Of a stretch of DNA of 64,000 nucleotides, positions 41,491 through 51,082 are shown piece by piece. The translations under genes and the position numbers were made by a program. The stretch comes from Oceanobacillus caeni. GTDB taxonomy: Bacteria; Bacillota; Bacilli; Bacillales; Amphibacillaceae. The stretch lies in the NCBI RefSeq assembly GCF_019037185.1, contig NZ_JAHHXM010000006.1, positions 78,254 through 142,253 of the forward strand. The letters are read 5' to 3'. Each line of letters begins with the position of its first letter. Position 1 is the stretch's first letter. Under the pieces are notes generated by a model that made no database searches, was not told the DNA's origin, and was given only the letters and a program-made list of their open reading frames with translations.

Positions 41491-42273
41491 TTAAATCTTA
41501 CTATCACTTTTTTTATCCCTTATTTTAATTAAATAATGTGCATTAATTAGGGATGCGATGGGAATGACCAGAGCTATCCCAATCCCAGCACAAAAAATCG
41601 TAATCATCTCAGCACTAAATATTTTTGAATTAACAATATCACCAAAGGAGTAGGATAAATCCTTATACCAAATAAGTAAAGCCATATAACCACCGATAAA
41701 AGCGAAAAATAATGTGTTGGTATTGGAACCCAAAATATCCTTCCCAATAGATAATCCAGATGTGAACAATTCCTTTTTCTTAATGGACGGATGTTGGTTA
41801 AAAATTTCTTGCATAGGAGATGTTATAGAAATGGCTATATCTGTAACGGCGCCAATGGTACTCATAATAATCACCGCAGCAGAAATTTTAACAAAATCTA
41901 ACCCAGGATAAAGAGAGAAGATGACACTAATTTCATCCATTTCTTCTTCCCCAAAGCCTTGAATCATGGCCTTCTTTGTTACGATATAAATAAAGAATAA
42001 TAAAATAGTCACCGTAATAAGGGTAGAAATAAAGGCTGTTACTGTTTTACTATTTACTTCATTAATATAAAAAAGATTGATACAACTTATTACCGTACAA
42101 GCAATTAAAGTGATAATAATTGGATCAGCATTTGGATCCATCATAAAAAACACGGATACTAGGATAACCCCAAAATTTAAAAATAAAGAAAGAAAAGATC
42201 TTGCTCCTTTTTTTCCACCAATCCATATCATCAATGCAAATAAAATAATTGCCAATAATACTAGTACATTCAT
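41491..42273 (-). CDS. YibE/F family membrane protein (shorter partner)
   Basis: 260 residues, seven or so membrane segments; begins with a hydrophobic helix and WIGGKKGARSFLSLFLNF, the YibE/F-like start after the N-terminal domain. Shares GAVTDIAISI and SIGKDILGSNTNTLFFAFIGGYM with its neighbour's GAVMDVAISL and EIGKDIMGTMTNILFFAYISG. ATGA overlap with the upstream gene. Function unknown, probably transport. Confidence 0.82.
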   Translation of the reverse strand: MNVLVLLAIILFALMIWIGGKKGARSFLSLFLNFGVILVSVFFMMDPNADPIIITLIACTVISCINLFYINEVNSKTVTAFISTLITVTILLFFIYIVTKKAMIQGFGEEEMDEISVIFSLYPGLDFVKISAAVIIMSTIGAVTDIAISITSPMQEIFNQHPSIKKKELFTSGLSIGKDILGSNTNTLFFAFIGGYMALLIWYKDLSYSFGDIVNSKIFSAEMITIFCAGIGIALVIPIASLINAHYLIKIRDKKSDSKI

Positions 42274-43394
42274 GAATTTTCCCTCTTTCGCTTAATAAAG
42301 AAAATAGATGTATATAGGCCTATTGGAATGGTTAAAACAATTCCAATGCCACCAGCTAGAGCACGGGCCAGCTCCAATGAAAGATTGATAGAAAGAGTAA
42401 AGCCTAGTGGCGAATAATTTTTTAAATATAAAATAAGCATTGGAATGGATCCACTTATATAGGCAAAAAATAAAATATTGGTCATCGTCCCCATAATATC
42501 TTTTCCAATTTCCATTCCAGATGCCTTAAGTGCTTTAACCGATATATCGTTGTTTTTGTTATATAATTCAAACGTAGCAGACGATAGTGAAATGGCAACA
42601 TCCATTACGGCTCCTAAAGAACCAATAAATAACCCTGCTAAAAATATTAGTCGATATGGTCTTGTCAAATATTGCATTTCTTCATAGTAAAGCCCATTCT
42701 CAGAAGCTATCCAGATAGCAAAATACGTAATTAAAAGGGAGCTAAATGTTCCTAATAAAGTCGCAATAATAGCTGTATACGTTTTTTCATTAAATCCATT
42801 AACAAGTAGTAAAGAAATAATGGTGAATAAAATAACCATTATCCCGCATATCCATAATAAATTCATATCCGTCCTTACGTAAATATCCAATGCATAGGAC
42901 AATAAAAGGATATTCACCGCTAAACTGATACTGGCAAATAGCCCTTGTTTTTTCCCAACGATAAGTAAAGTAAAGATAAAAATCCATGCCACAATTACAA
43001 TATATTTATCACGTTTTACATCTGTAATGTTTCCAGTTAATTGCGGGTTTTCTATTGTATTTTTTTCAAATGAAACAAATACCTCATTACCTTTCTGATA
43101 AGGTTGATCATTGGCTCTAGACAGTGAATACTTATTTGTTAAATGGATAAGCTGTCCTTTTTCCTCACCATTTTTTATTTCAGCTATAATTTGCTGGGTA
43201 AAGATCCGATCATTGTTATCATGTATATCCGTTATATCAGTTGAATCTTCTAGGTCTGTTTGGATGACTTTTGCTATCGGACGTTCATAAAATCCATAGT
43301 TGTGATATACAAAGATAATAGAAGTAATAAAGCAAATAAAGATGAATGTGTAAATTAATGGCTTTTTCTTAAATTTGTAAATGATAATACCCAC
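42270..43394 (-). CDS. YibE/F family membrane protein (longer partner)
   Basis: 374 residues from a GTG start. One N-terminal helix, an extracytoplasmic domain of about 110 residues (Asp/Glu-rich, OB-like), then the same seven-helix membrane region as the partner. Paired YibE/YibF genes are common in Firmicutes and Actinobacteria; no defined substrate. Confidence 0.82.
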   Translation of the reverse strand: MGIIIYKFKKKPLIYTFIFICFITSIIFVYHNYGFYERPIAKVIQTDLEDSTDITDIHDNNDRIFTQQIIAEIKNGEEKGQLIHLTNKYSLSRANDQPYQKGNEVFVSFEKNTIENPQLTGNITDVKRDKYIVIVAWIFIFTLLIVGKKQGLFASISLAVNILLLSYALDIYVRTDMNLLWICGIMVILFTIISLLLVNGFNEKTYTAIIATLLGTFSSLLITYFAIWIASENGLYYEEMQYLTRPYRLIFLAGLFIGSLGAVMDVAISLSSATFELYNKNNDISVKALKASGMEIGKDIMGTMTNILFFAYISGSIPMLILYLKNYSPLGFTLSINLSLELARALAGGIGIVLTIPIGLYTSIFFIKRKRENS

Positions 43395-43594
43395 TCCAAA
43401 CCTTTAACATAAGTGTGACGTTAAAATGCAAGTCCATTCATAGTTTCCAATAATAAATAGATAACAAAACTCCGATGCGGTATTATAACAATGGATAGAA
43501 TAGCAGTTATAATATTAGTGGTCAAGGGCGTTTATCTTTTAGGCAGGAAATCATCATTTGCTATGCAAGTTGACTTAATATATATTTACATCAT

Positions 43595-43632
43595 AAAAAG
43601 GACAACCCCTTATATAAAGAGTTGTCCTTTTA
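43595..43632 (-). terminator. terminator of hpf
   Basis: AAAAAGGACAAC / GTTGTCCTTTT arms, 25 bp after the stop codon. The 43395-43594 stretch holds no other feature I can support. Confidence 0.85.
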
Positions 43633-43656
43633 AAATTATTCTATTAATCTTTCATT

Positions 43657-44211
43657 TTAAACAGTCGGTTCAATTAAACCGTATTTTCCATCTTTACGAC
43701 GATATACCACATTGGATTCACCAGAACTGTCATTAGTGAATACAAAGAACTCATGACCTAGCATATCCATTTGTAGAATCGCTTCCTCTGGATTCATAGG
43801 TTTTAAATTAAATCGTTTGGTACGAACAATTTCAAAATCGTCGTCATCTTCCGTTTCATTATTCATTATTTGTTTTTCCATTTCGGCAAAGGCGTACTTA
43901 GGAGCTCCGTTTTGTCGAGATTTGCGATTTACTTTTGTTTTATACTTACGGATCTGTCTTTCTAGTTTATCTACTACTAAATCAATAGCAGCATATAAAT
44001 CAAGTTGTTGAACCTCAGCACGTAGTAGCAAATTCGTCATAGGTATAGTTACCTCTATACGTTGCTCGTCATTATAGACACTTAAATTAACATGTACCTC
44101 GGATGTAAGCGGGGAATCGAAGTATCTTTCCAATTTACTAATTTTCTTCTCTACATATTCCCGTATTGCCCCTGTTACTTCAATATTTTCACCACGAATG
44201 TTAAATTTCAT
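43657..44211 (-). CDS. hpf: ribosome hibernation promoting factor, long form
   Basis: 184 residues. N-terminal S30AE domain (MKFNIRGENIEVTGAIREYVEKKISKLERYF) and C-terminal dimerisation domain (EEAILQMDMLGHEFFVFTN..VVYRRKDGKYGLIEP). Forms 100S ribosomes in stationary phase. RBS AAAGGAGG. Position between flagellar genes and secA is conserved in bacilli. Confidence 0.95.
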   Translation of the reverse strand: MKFNIRGENIEVTGAIREYVEKKISKLERYFDSPLTSEVHVNLSVYNDEQRIEVTIPMTNLLLRAEVQQLDLYAAIDLVVDKLERQIRKYKTKVNRKSRQNGAPKYAFAEMEKQIMNNETEDDDDFEIVRTKRFNLKPMNPEEAILQMDMLGHEFFVFTNDSSGESNVVYRRKDGKYGLIEPTV

Positions 44212-44386
44212 GTAAGTGTCCTCCTTTCCTTATACTTAAACTATACTATATTTCGACGTATTTTTCCTGCTTAATGGTGAAGAATCTTTAGAAAAAATTT
44301 AAATATTAATTAAATGTTTACTAATTCTTCACATATTAATGATTTATACGTTCTATATTTATTAGAATGGTTAAGAAACATTCCTG

Positions 44387-44740
44387 TTATTTTTTCTTAT
44401 CCAAATACATACCGTCCATAACATGTACATTATGATAGGGATTTGTATAGTTCTTATTCGATTTCTTTTGTCTATTCATTTGCTTTATTTCCGTCTTTAA
44501 TGTAGAAAATAATTGATCCATTAAATGTTGAACCTCTTGATTTAAAAGCACAAGTTTTTTTCCCAACAAGTCCTCTTGCTCTGAAAAAGGTGGAGTTAGT
44601 TGTTCTAGGAACGGCTCTCTTTGAAGTAATAAATTATTTAATTGTTCAATTGTCGCTTCTCTTTCATTGGAGGAAATATCTTTATCTAAAATTTGCTTCA
44701 TTTCTACGGTTATATCAAAAACTGTTTGTAGTTGGTTCAT
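44387..44740 (-). CDS. fliT: flagellar export chaperone-like FliT
   Basis: 117 residues from ATG at 44740; helical throughout. Weakly conserved family, identified mainly by size, helical pattern and position immediately after fliS. A GTG at 44755 overlapping fliS is an alternative start. Confidence 0.7.
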   Translation of the reverse strand: MNQLQTVFDITVEMKQILDKDISSNEREATIEQLNNLLLQREPFLEQLTPPFSEQEDLLGKKLVLLNQEVQHLMDQLFSTLKTEIKQMNRQKKSNKNYTNPYHNVHVMDGMYLDKKK

Positions 44741-44741
44741 A

Positions 44742-45146
44742 TTATATTTGGGCACCTTGCTTCACGTAGTTTTGTTTCCTTGTTTCGATGAGTACTTGTT
44801 TCCATGTGTCCCTAAATTCTGTTACAAAACCTAAAACTTCTTCTAAAATAACCGGATCGTTTTTCACATTAGCTTCTTTTAATTGAAAATGCATATATTC
44901 ATAGAGTGGCATGATTTGCTTCGATATCTCCGCTTTAGGATCTAAGGTAATCATTAATTCTTGAATGATATTTTGTGCCTTTTGGATGTTTGTATTTTTT
45001 GCTTCAAAATTATTACTTCCAATATCTTTCATTGCTTGTTTAATAAACTTCATACATCCATTATATAGCATGAGGGTTAATTCCCCACTAGACGCTGTAT
45101 TAACAGTATTATTTTGATATGTACTGTATGCTTTATTAGTTGTCAT
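44742..45146 (-). CDS. fliS: flagellar export chaperone FliS
   Basis: 134 residues. NKAYSTYQNNTVNTASSGELTLMLYNGCMKFIKQAM is the FliS signature. Binds flagellin C terminus and FliW. RBS AGAGGAG. Confidence 0.95.
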   Translation of the reverse strand: MTTNKAYSTYQNNTVNTASSGELTLMLYNGCMKFIKQAMKDIGSNNFEAKNTNIQKAQNIIQELMITLDPKAEISKQIMPLYEYMHFQLKEANVKNDPVILEEVLGFVTEFRDTWKQVLIETRKQNYVKQGAQI

Positions 45147-45184
45147 AATTGATTACACTCCTCTTAAAGGGCTATAACTTTAAA

Positions 45185-46660
45185 TTATTGGAAAAAGTTG
45201 TTCATTAACATTGCGGATTGATTATTCATCGTTGAAATTGCTTTTTCCATTGCTGTGAATTGGCGCCAATAGCGGGTCTCTATCTGTTGCAAGCGATTTT
45301 GGAAGTCATTCATTCTGCTATCGATATCCTTTATTCGCTTTCCTAATGTATAGTTTGATAACGTGTCTGAACTTCTTCCAGCCCGTTCATTGATCTTTGT
45401 TTTCATGGTTTCCAAACTATCATCCAGATGGTCCATGATCCCCTTCTTGTCTCCACTCCCAGCAAAAAGTTTATAAACACTATCTGGATCCTTTTGTAAT
45501 GCTTCTTTCAGCTTTTCCTCATTTATTTCTATTTTTCCACCATCTAAATAGTCTTTCGTAGTAGTTATTCCGATTTGACTAATGACATTATATTCGCCAC
45601 CTGTATCAACAGACTGGTACCAATTTTGACGTAAATTCGTTAAGGCTGATGTAATGATAGAATCTCCACGAAGTATTCCACTTTTTGCTTTTTCTTCCCA
45701 AAGTTCTATTTCTCTTTCCTCTAATTCCTTCTTCTGTTCCTCTGTAAGTGGTGGAAAATCACGATATTTTTCTTCCCGTTGCGTTTTATTCATTAGGTCG
45801 ATTAGTTCATTGTATTTTTCAACAAACTCTTTAATATGATCTACTGTAGCATCGATATCGTTAGTTAACGTAACAGTTGCTGGAACTCCATCAGTTGTAT
45901 TCTTAAATTCAAAATTAATCCCGTTTAAAGTATAGTTATTTTCCTTCGTTTCTATTTCATAGGCATCATTGTATTTAAATTTGGCATTTGTTCCGCCTTT
46001 TTCATTAGCACGACTCATTCTAAAAATACTTTTAAATACCGAATCTGCTGAACTATCAAATTCGATTTCGTTGCCCTGTTCATTCAAATTATATTTTCCC
46101 GTTCTAGTCGTTTCCATGATAACTTTATTTGTATTCTCGTCATAGAACATTCGAATATTATTATCGTCATCGTTGATTCGTTTAATAACGTCTTTTAATG
46201 TGTCACCTTGTTTGATTTCATAATCGAAATTAACCGCTTTTCCATTCTTATCAAATGTAGTTAAGGTGAAACTCTGAGTATCTGTATAACCCATTTCCGA
46301 AAACAAGTTTGCCTCTGGATCCACTTTAATATCAGCACTCACATTAATAGCAGAAGTCGCTAATTGCGTTACCTCTATCTTATACGTCCCTTCTGGTGCA
46401 TTCGCGCCGCCAGTAGCTGTTACGGCATTTTCCATCGATGAATGCACTGATTTCGTTTTAAAAGTTTTTGACAGTTGCATGTCAAATGCCATATCATCAA
46501 TCTTTTGTCTCAATGTATTAATCTCGCGAAACTTATCCCGTTGCCATTCTATTTTCTTCTTATCTTGTTCCATCTTATCAAGAGGGATTTTCTCGGCTTT
46601 CATTAAGTCATTAATGATTGATTCCGTATCCATTCCAGTGGCTAACCCACTTATTCTCAT
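45185..46660 (-). CDS. fliD: flagellar filament capping protein FliD
   Basis: 491 residues from ATG at 46660 (MRISGLATGMDTESIINDLMKAE), with GGAG 9 nt upstream. FliD_N and FliD_C regions (SGILRGDSIITSALTNLRQNWY, ISQIGITTTKDYLDGGKIEINEEKL) and C-terminal coiled coil. Cap for filament growth. Confidence 0.94.
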   Translation of the reverse strand: MRISGLATGMDTESIINDLMKAEKIPLDKMEQDKKKIEWQRDKFREINTLRQKIDDMAFDMQLSKTFKTKSVHSSMENAVTATGGANAPEGTYKIEVTQLATSAINVSADIKVDPEANLFSEMGYTDTQSFTLTTFDKNGKAVNFDYEIKQGDTLKDVIKRINDDDNNIRMFYDENTNKVIMETTRTGKYNLNEQGNEIEFDSSADSVFKSIFRMSRANEKGGTNAKFKYNDAYEIETKENNYTLNGINFEFKNTTDGVPATVTLTNDIDATVDHIKEFVEKYNELIDLMNKTQREEKYRDFPPLTEEQKKELEEREIELWEEKAKSGILRGDSIITSALTNLRQNWYQSVDTGGEYNVISQIGITTTKDYLDGGKIEINEEKLKEALQKDPDSVYKLFAGSGDKKGIMDHLDDSLETMKTKINERAGRSSDTLSNYTLGKRIKDIDSRMNDFQNRLQQIETRYWRQFTAMEKAISTMNNQSAMLMNNFFQ

Positions 46661-46673
46661 ATTCATACACTCC

Positions 46674-47027
46674 TTATACCCTTTTATCAATCAAAAATCC
46701 CATAAAATCAGCCATATCTGCATACAAATCTAATAATTTTCTAGGTGGGATTTCTCTAATTATTTCATTTGTTTCTGAATTCACGACAGTTACATAATAC
46801 CGTTCAAGTTTTTCATGAAATTCAAATTTAATATTTCTTTGCTCTGGTATCAAAAAGTCATTTAGAGCGTTTACTGTTTTTTCTACTTCCGTTTTAACTA
46901 CTTTAGGATCCATATTTCCTATAGGATTTACCTTTTCTCCCAATGTGATCTTATCCGACATCGTTGAAATTCTACTATATGGAACTTCTAATGTTTGCGT
47001 AATTGGCATTAATTTGTCCATTACCAT
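46674..47027 (-). CDS. flaG: FlaG family protein
   Basis: 117 residues from ATG at 47027. C-terminal IKFEFHEKLERYYVTVVNSETNEIIREIPPRKLLDLYADMADFMG is the FlaG domain. Influences filament length. Directly preceded by a sigma-D promoter. Confidence 0.9.
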   Translation of the reverse strand: MVMDKLMPITQTLEVPYSRISTMSDKITLGEKVNPIGNMDPKVVKTEVEKTVNALNDFLIPEQRNIKFEFHEKLERYYVTVVNSETNEIIREIPPRKLLDLYADMADFMGFLIDKRV

Positions 47028-47062
47028 TTTCATTTCTCCCCATAAATGTTTGATCAACATTA

Positions 47063-47088
47063 ATATCGGATATTTCTAACTAAATTTA
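47063..47088 (-). promoter_or_regulatory. sigma-D promoter of flaG-fliD-fliS-fliT
   Basis: TAAA (47088-47085) and TCCGATAT (47070-47063) on the minus strand, 14-bp spacer, close to the consensus TAAA-N15-GCCGATAT. Confidence 0.75.
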
Positions 47089-47098
47089 AACCATTCCC

Positions 47099-47326
47099 TT
47101 AATTTTTATTCGAATCCTTTAATATCCTTAATACATCCAGGGAGATATTAGCCGCTTCATTGTTTTGCTCCTTAATATCCAAGTAAATTTCTTTCCGATG
47201 TATTTCCACCGATTTGGGTGCTTCAATGCCTAACTTTACTTGGTCACCCTCGATTCCAAGTACTTTGATTTCTATATCATCACCAATTTGGATAGACTCA
47301 TTTTTCTTCCTTGTTAAAATAAGCAT
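47099..47326 (-). CDS. csrA: carbon storage regulator CsrA
   Basis: 75 residues: [37 protein letters not shown], with C-terminal extension. RNA-binding translational repressor, in B. subtilis of hag. Start codon overlaps the fliW stop by one base. Confidence 0.97.
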   Translation of the reverse strand: MLILTRKKNESIQIGDDIEIKVLGIEGDQVKLGIEAPKSVEIHRKEIYLDIKEQNNEAANISLDVLRILKDSNKN

Positions 47327-47772
47327 TATTTCTCCCCTTCCAAAACAAGACTTGGGTTAATTGATGCTTTAGATGGATAATCTTCATGATTTAAAATGTA
47401 TTGTTTACCGAGCATTTGGTTGGAATTAATCACAATAGGAGCTTTTAAATTGATGGTACTTGAGTGAAACGGGTCCTTTAACGTAACAATGGAGAGTATC
47501 ACTACTTCGTTTTCACTTTTAATTTGAAGGGTTTCAATCGTATTATCGTCTAAATCAAAACTATAATCCTTATAAAGCAGAAAAGGGTTGATAACGAAAA
47601 ATGCAGTAAAGTTGGATTGAACCGACTGCAAAATTTGAAACACTGGATTATCCGGTACATCTAATAGAACAAATTGTTTTTCATCAGGAAAACCTGGAAT
47701 ACCGTTAGCAAAATAAATTTGTTTTTGCTCCTCTATTGCGATTTCACCTAAATACTTTGTTTGTAATTTCAT
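47326..47772 (-). CDS. fliW: flagellar assembly factor FliW
   Basis: 148 residues. Contains [18 protein letters not shown] and [19 protein letters not shown], conserved in FliW. Protein antagonist of CsrA that binds flagellin. RBS GAGGTGA. Confidence 0.95.
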   Translation of the reverse strand: MKLQTKYLGEIAIEEQKQIYFANGIPGFPDEKQFVLLDVPDNPVFQILQSVQSNFTAFFVINPFLLYKDYSFDLDDNTIETLQIKSENEVVILSIVTLKDPFHSSTINLKAPIVINSNQMLGKQYILNHEDYPSKASINPSLVLEGEK

Positions 47773-47813
47773 TTTTTCTTTTCACCTCTTTAAACTGTAA
47801 TGTTTATTAGAAA

Positions 47814-47894
47814 ACTTGGCGTTCGCCTAGCTTTTGGGCGAATGCCTTAGTTGCACTTATGCAGGATAAGAAAGTTTATGCTTTCTTATCTGCC
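47814..47894. repeat. dispersed hairpin repeat copy, two hairpins
   Basis: GGCGTTCGCC..GGGCGAATGCC, TTAGTTGCACTTATGCAG, then GATAAGAAAG..CTTTCTTATC. The second hairpin includes the stop codon of the DUF6470 gene. Confidence 0.8.
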
Positions 47895-48443
47895 AAAATC
47901 TATTTGTAGTTCCTCTTTTTGTTTTAATGATGTTTCAACTGACCCTTTTTCATAATGAATGACTGGCTTATTAGGGGTGCTTTCGATCTTTGGTTTCTTA
48001 ACTTTTACATCTACTTGTACTTCTGCAGGTTGATAGTTCATTTTTACGGAAAATGGGGAAGGAATAAAAGTAATTCCCAATTGTTTCATCGGTTCAAACG
48101 CATTATTTACCGCCTGGGATATTAATGGGTTTCCTCCATTTTCAATCCGCATTAATTCCGCTCCCTCACTCGCACGTCTTCCAGTACCCTCCAATGATTG
48201 ATTACGGCCTTCTGCGGCAAAATCTTGATTCAATTGTGTAATAGTTTTAAAATTCATTTCAGCCCATGCTTGAGACTGGTCTATATCAAGCTTTGCAGGC
48301 ATTGTTTGAATCGATAGTTCGGCAGGAGGCTGTTGGATGGAAAGATCTGCTTTTGGTTGTTGTATTTCTAGTGTCGCGTCTTTAATATGTAATTGAATTT
48401 GTGCATGTTGTGATTGTAAACGAATTTGGGGAAACTGCATCAT
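47886..48443 (-). CDS. DUF6470 family protein (YviE-like)
   Basis: 185 residues. N-terminal short repeats of the form ADLSIQQPPAELSIQ (amphipathic beta), then helix and a C-terminal PAEVQVDVKVKKPKIE strand region. Always found between flgL and fliW in bacilli. Function unknown. Stop codon lies in a repeat hairpin. Confidence 0.85.
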   Translation of the reverse strand: MMQFPQIRLQSQHAQIQLHIKDATLEIQQPKADLSIQQPPAELSIQTMPAKLDIDQSQAWAEMNFKTITQLNQDFAAEGRNQSLEGTGRRASEGAELMRIENGGNPLISQAVNNAFEPMKQLGITFIPSPFSVKMNYQPAEVQVDVKVKKPKIESTPNKPVIHYEKGSVETSLKQKEELQIDFGR

Positions 48444-48552
48444 AATCCTCTCCTGATTCAGAAAGTTAAATAAAGGCCCTTCCCTTTAAATGAAGGTAGG
48501 ACCTTATCAATAAGTAAGAATGTATAAAAAGTTAGCTTATTAAAGCTTATCA

Positions 48553-48714
48553 TCAGAAAGGCCACGTCCAGCTCCAGCGCCCAGCGACTAGCGAGACTTC
48601 CTTCACCTCCGTGCGATAAGTCAACATCGCCTCACTCCGTTCGTCGTGTTTCCTTTATCTCCTGCGGCTCAGTCCAGTCCGTACGTCGCTAAACGGGCGC
48701 TTGCGCTTTTGTTC
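48553..48714. repeat. GC-rich intergenic repeat element
   Basis: About 160 bp, clearly richer in GC than its surroundings, bounded by GCGCCCAGCGAC (48577-48588) and GTCGCTAAACGGGCGC (48685-48700), which are inverted. Interior CTTCCTTCACCTCCGTGCG is reminiscent of repeats I recall from halotolerant Bacillaceae. It separates flgL from DUF6470; no ORF in it looks real. Confidence 0.7.
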
Positions 48715-49581
48715 TTATCTTAAAAAGTCAAGTAACGTTGGTTGAATAATTCGCGCTCCAGCTGAAAGTGCAGCACGATGTAAACTCTCTTGAGTTATTA
48801 ATTCGGTAATCGTTTGGGGGTAGTCCACATCTTCATTTTCGGACATCGTTTTCGTAGCAATTGTTTCTTGTTCACTTAAACGATTTTCAACTAATTCCAA
48901 ACGATTCATTCGAGCCCCTAAATCTGCTCTAGAATTAATAATTTTATCGATACCTTTATCGATTTCTTCGATACTATTATTAATTCCATCATTATCATTA
49001 CTATTCAAATGATTAACAAACGTATCTAATGTCGTAACCAATCCTTCAAAAACCTCTTGACCGTTTACGCTAGCAGTTAATGACGTTCCTTTAGAAACTT
49101 CTATTTCAACTGGAACATACTCATCGAAGTTCGCACCATTATCTTTCACTAGTGGTGCTTCTGTATGGGCACCGTTAAAAATATATTTATCATTTACTTG
49201 CGTATTCGCAATTTCAACTAAATGTTCCTTTAATTGCGCCACTTCTTGCGCAATACTTTTGCGTTCATTTTCATCATACGTTCCATTACTTGCTTGAACC
49301 GCTAATTCTCTCACACGTTGCATCGCTTTGGTTGCTTTATCAAGAGCAGCATCCGAATTATCGTACCAATTATGTAATTCATTGGTATTCCGTTGATATT
49401 GCTTTACTTGAAGAACTTCAGAACGATACCCCATCCCCTTCATGGCAACGACAGGGTCATCAGAAGGTCTAGTAATCTTTTTCCCCGTACTTAACTGATT
49501 CATGTACTGATCCATTTTGGAATAGCTGTTTGATAAATTACGAAGCATATTATTCGAAATCATTCCCTGTGTAACACGCAT
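48715..49581 (-). CDS. flgL: flagellar hook-associated protein 3
   Basis: 288 residues. Flagellin-like N terminus (MRVTQGMISNNMLRNLSNSYSKMDQYMNQLSTGKKI) and C terminus (LITQESLHRAALSAGARI). Ends TLLDFLR right at the border of the GC-rich repeat, so a slightly altered C terminus is possible. Confidence 0.94.
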   Translation of the reverse strand: MRVTQGMISNNMLRNLSNSYSKMDQYMNQLSTGKKITRPSDDPVVAMKGMGYRSEVLQVKQYQRNTNELHNWYDNSDAALDKATKAMQRVRELAVQASNGTYDENERKSIAQEVAQLKEHLVEIANTQVNDKYIFNGAHTEAPLVKDNGANFDEYVPVEIEVSKGTSLTASVNGQEVFEGLVTTLDTFVNHLNSNDNDGINNSIEEIDKGIDKIINSRADLGARMNRLELVENRLSEQETIATKTMSENEDVDYPQTITELITQESLHRAALSAGARIIQPTLLDFLR

Positions 49582-49592
49582 GTATTATTCAC

Positions 49593-51059
49593 CTACCTTC
49601 CTACTAATCCCATACGATTAATTACTTGATCGAGTAGTTCATCTGTTGCCGTCATACTTCTAGCAGCTGCATTATAAGCATGTTGAAACTGAAGCATATT
49701 CGTAAGTTCTTCATCCAATGATACGGCACTAACTGACATACGTTGATTTTCCACCTGTGATTTCAAGATGGTAGTATTTTCCGTCATTCTTTTTGCATGT
49801 TCAGCTATAACCCCAAGATCACCAATAACAGATTCATAGAAATCCATCATCGAAGAATCATCTAAATTTGTTAACGGTTCATGCAATAAATCAGCTAAAT
49901 CCAATGCATTTTGCCCATTACCTGATTCACTTCCTGCATTAATTTTTGTCGGATCATCTAAAACAACTTTTATAGCCCCCGCTGCTCCATTTTGATCAGT
50001 AATGTTGCCATCAAAGCCGAAAAAATCATCCCCATGTAGATTATTAAATGCTTCAACAAATTCAAAAGCCATCGCATCTAGTTTGGAAAGAAAGACTGGG
50101 TAATCTCCTTCTACTGTTTGCCCATCTAATGTATAGCCTTGTGATTCAATCAGTCCGCTTAGAGAACCTTTTGAAGATAAAAGCTTATCCATTGAAAGGG
50201 TAGTGTCTCCAACTTTTATTTGTGAGACTACATCCAATTTATTTACTTCGGAATAAATACCTGTTTCCGAAAAGGTATTTACGGTATTCGTTTTCCCATC
50301 AATTAAAGTGGCAATCTCATTTCCTGTGTCATCAACAATGGATACAGTTGCTACCCCATCTCCATTATTTTGTTTATCATACGTCACTTCGATCGGAATA
50401 ATTTTGGATAGTTCATCTAATAATACGTCTCGTTTATCATATAAATCATTAGCAGCATATCCATGCGTTTCCAAATTTCTTACTTCTTGGTTGATTTTAT
50501 TGACTTCCTCAAGCATGGTATTTGCATTTTTTAGGGTAACTTCGAGTTGATTTTTTAAATCACCACGAATTTTATTTAAAGAATCGGAAAGATAATTAAA
50601 TGTACCTGCAAGTGATTTTCCACGCTGAAGAACAACAGACCTTGCACCAGCATTTTCCGGATTAACCGCTAAATCTTGTAAAGACTGCCAAAATTGATTC
50701 ATTGACGCTGACAATCCTGTATCAGACGGCTCATTTAACATATTTTCCATCCGGGCTAGTGCTTCATTCCTTGTTTCATAATAACCAAATTTGCTGTTTT
50801 CCCCACGGAATTGGACGTCTAAAAATTGGTTTCTTACTCGTTGAATGGAACCCGCCTTTACCCCTGTACCAATTTGTCCGGGTAACTCTTGACGATTTCT
50901 AGATGCGTTAGGGGATGGCTTATTTGTTTCAAAGTTAACACGTTGTCTCGTGTATCCTTCCGTATTGGCATTTGCAATATTATGCCCGGTTGTATGAAGT
51001 GCAGATTGTTGTGTAAATATGGCTTGTTTCGCCATTTCTAATCCACGAAATGTACTCAT
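49593..51059 (-). CDS. flgK: flagellar hook-associated protein 1
   Basis: 488 residues. N-terminal FRGLEMAKQAIFTQQSALHTTGHNIANANTEGYTRQRV and C-terminal FQHAYNAAARSMTATDELLD. Hook-filament junction. RBS AGGAGAAG. Confidence 0.96.
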   Translation of the reverse strand: MSTFRGLEMAKQAIFTQQSALHTTGHNIANANTEGYTRQRVNFETNKPSPNASRNRQELPGQIGTGVKAGSIQRVRNQFLDVQFRGENSKFGYYETRNEALARMENMLNEPSDTGLSASMNQFWQSLQDLAVNPENAGARSVVLQRGKSLAGTFNYLSDSLNKIRGDLKNQLEVTLKNANTMLEEVNKINQEVRNLETHGYAANDLYDKRDVLLDELSKIIPIEVTYDKQNNGDGVATVSIVDDTGNEIATLIDGKTNTVNTFSETGIYSEVNKLDVVSQIKVGDTTLSMDKLLSSKGSLSGLIESQGYTLDGQTVEGDYPVFLSKLDAMAFEFVEAFNNLHGDDFFGFDGNITDQNGAAGAIKVVLDDPTKINAGSESGNGQNALDLADLLHEPLTNLDDSSMMDFYESVIGDLGVIAEHAKRMTENTTILKSQVENQRMSVSAVSLDEELTNMLQFQHAYNAAARSMTATDELLDQVINRMGLVGR

Positions 51060-51082
51060 TGTCTTCTCCTCTTTACCTCGTG

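Noticed and set aside
44212..44300. Sigma-H or sigma-B promoter upstream of hpf
   Set aside because: An AGGAAAA stretch is present but no GAAT or GGG(A/T)A element at the required distance.
45185..47060. Flagellin gene hidden among the late flagellar genes
   Set aside because: The frames here are FliD and FlaG; no D0/D1 flagellin sequence is present, and flgL has the usual HAP3 layout.
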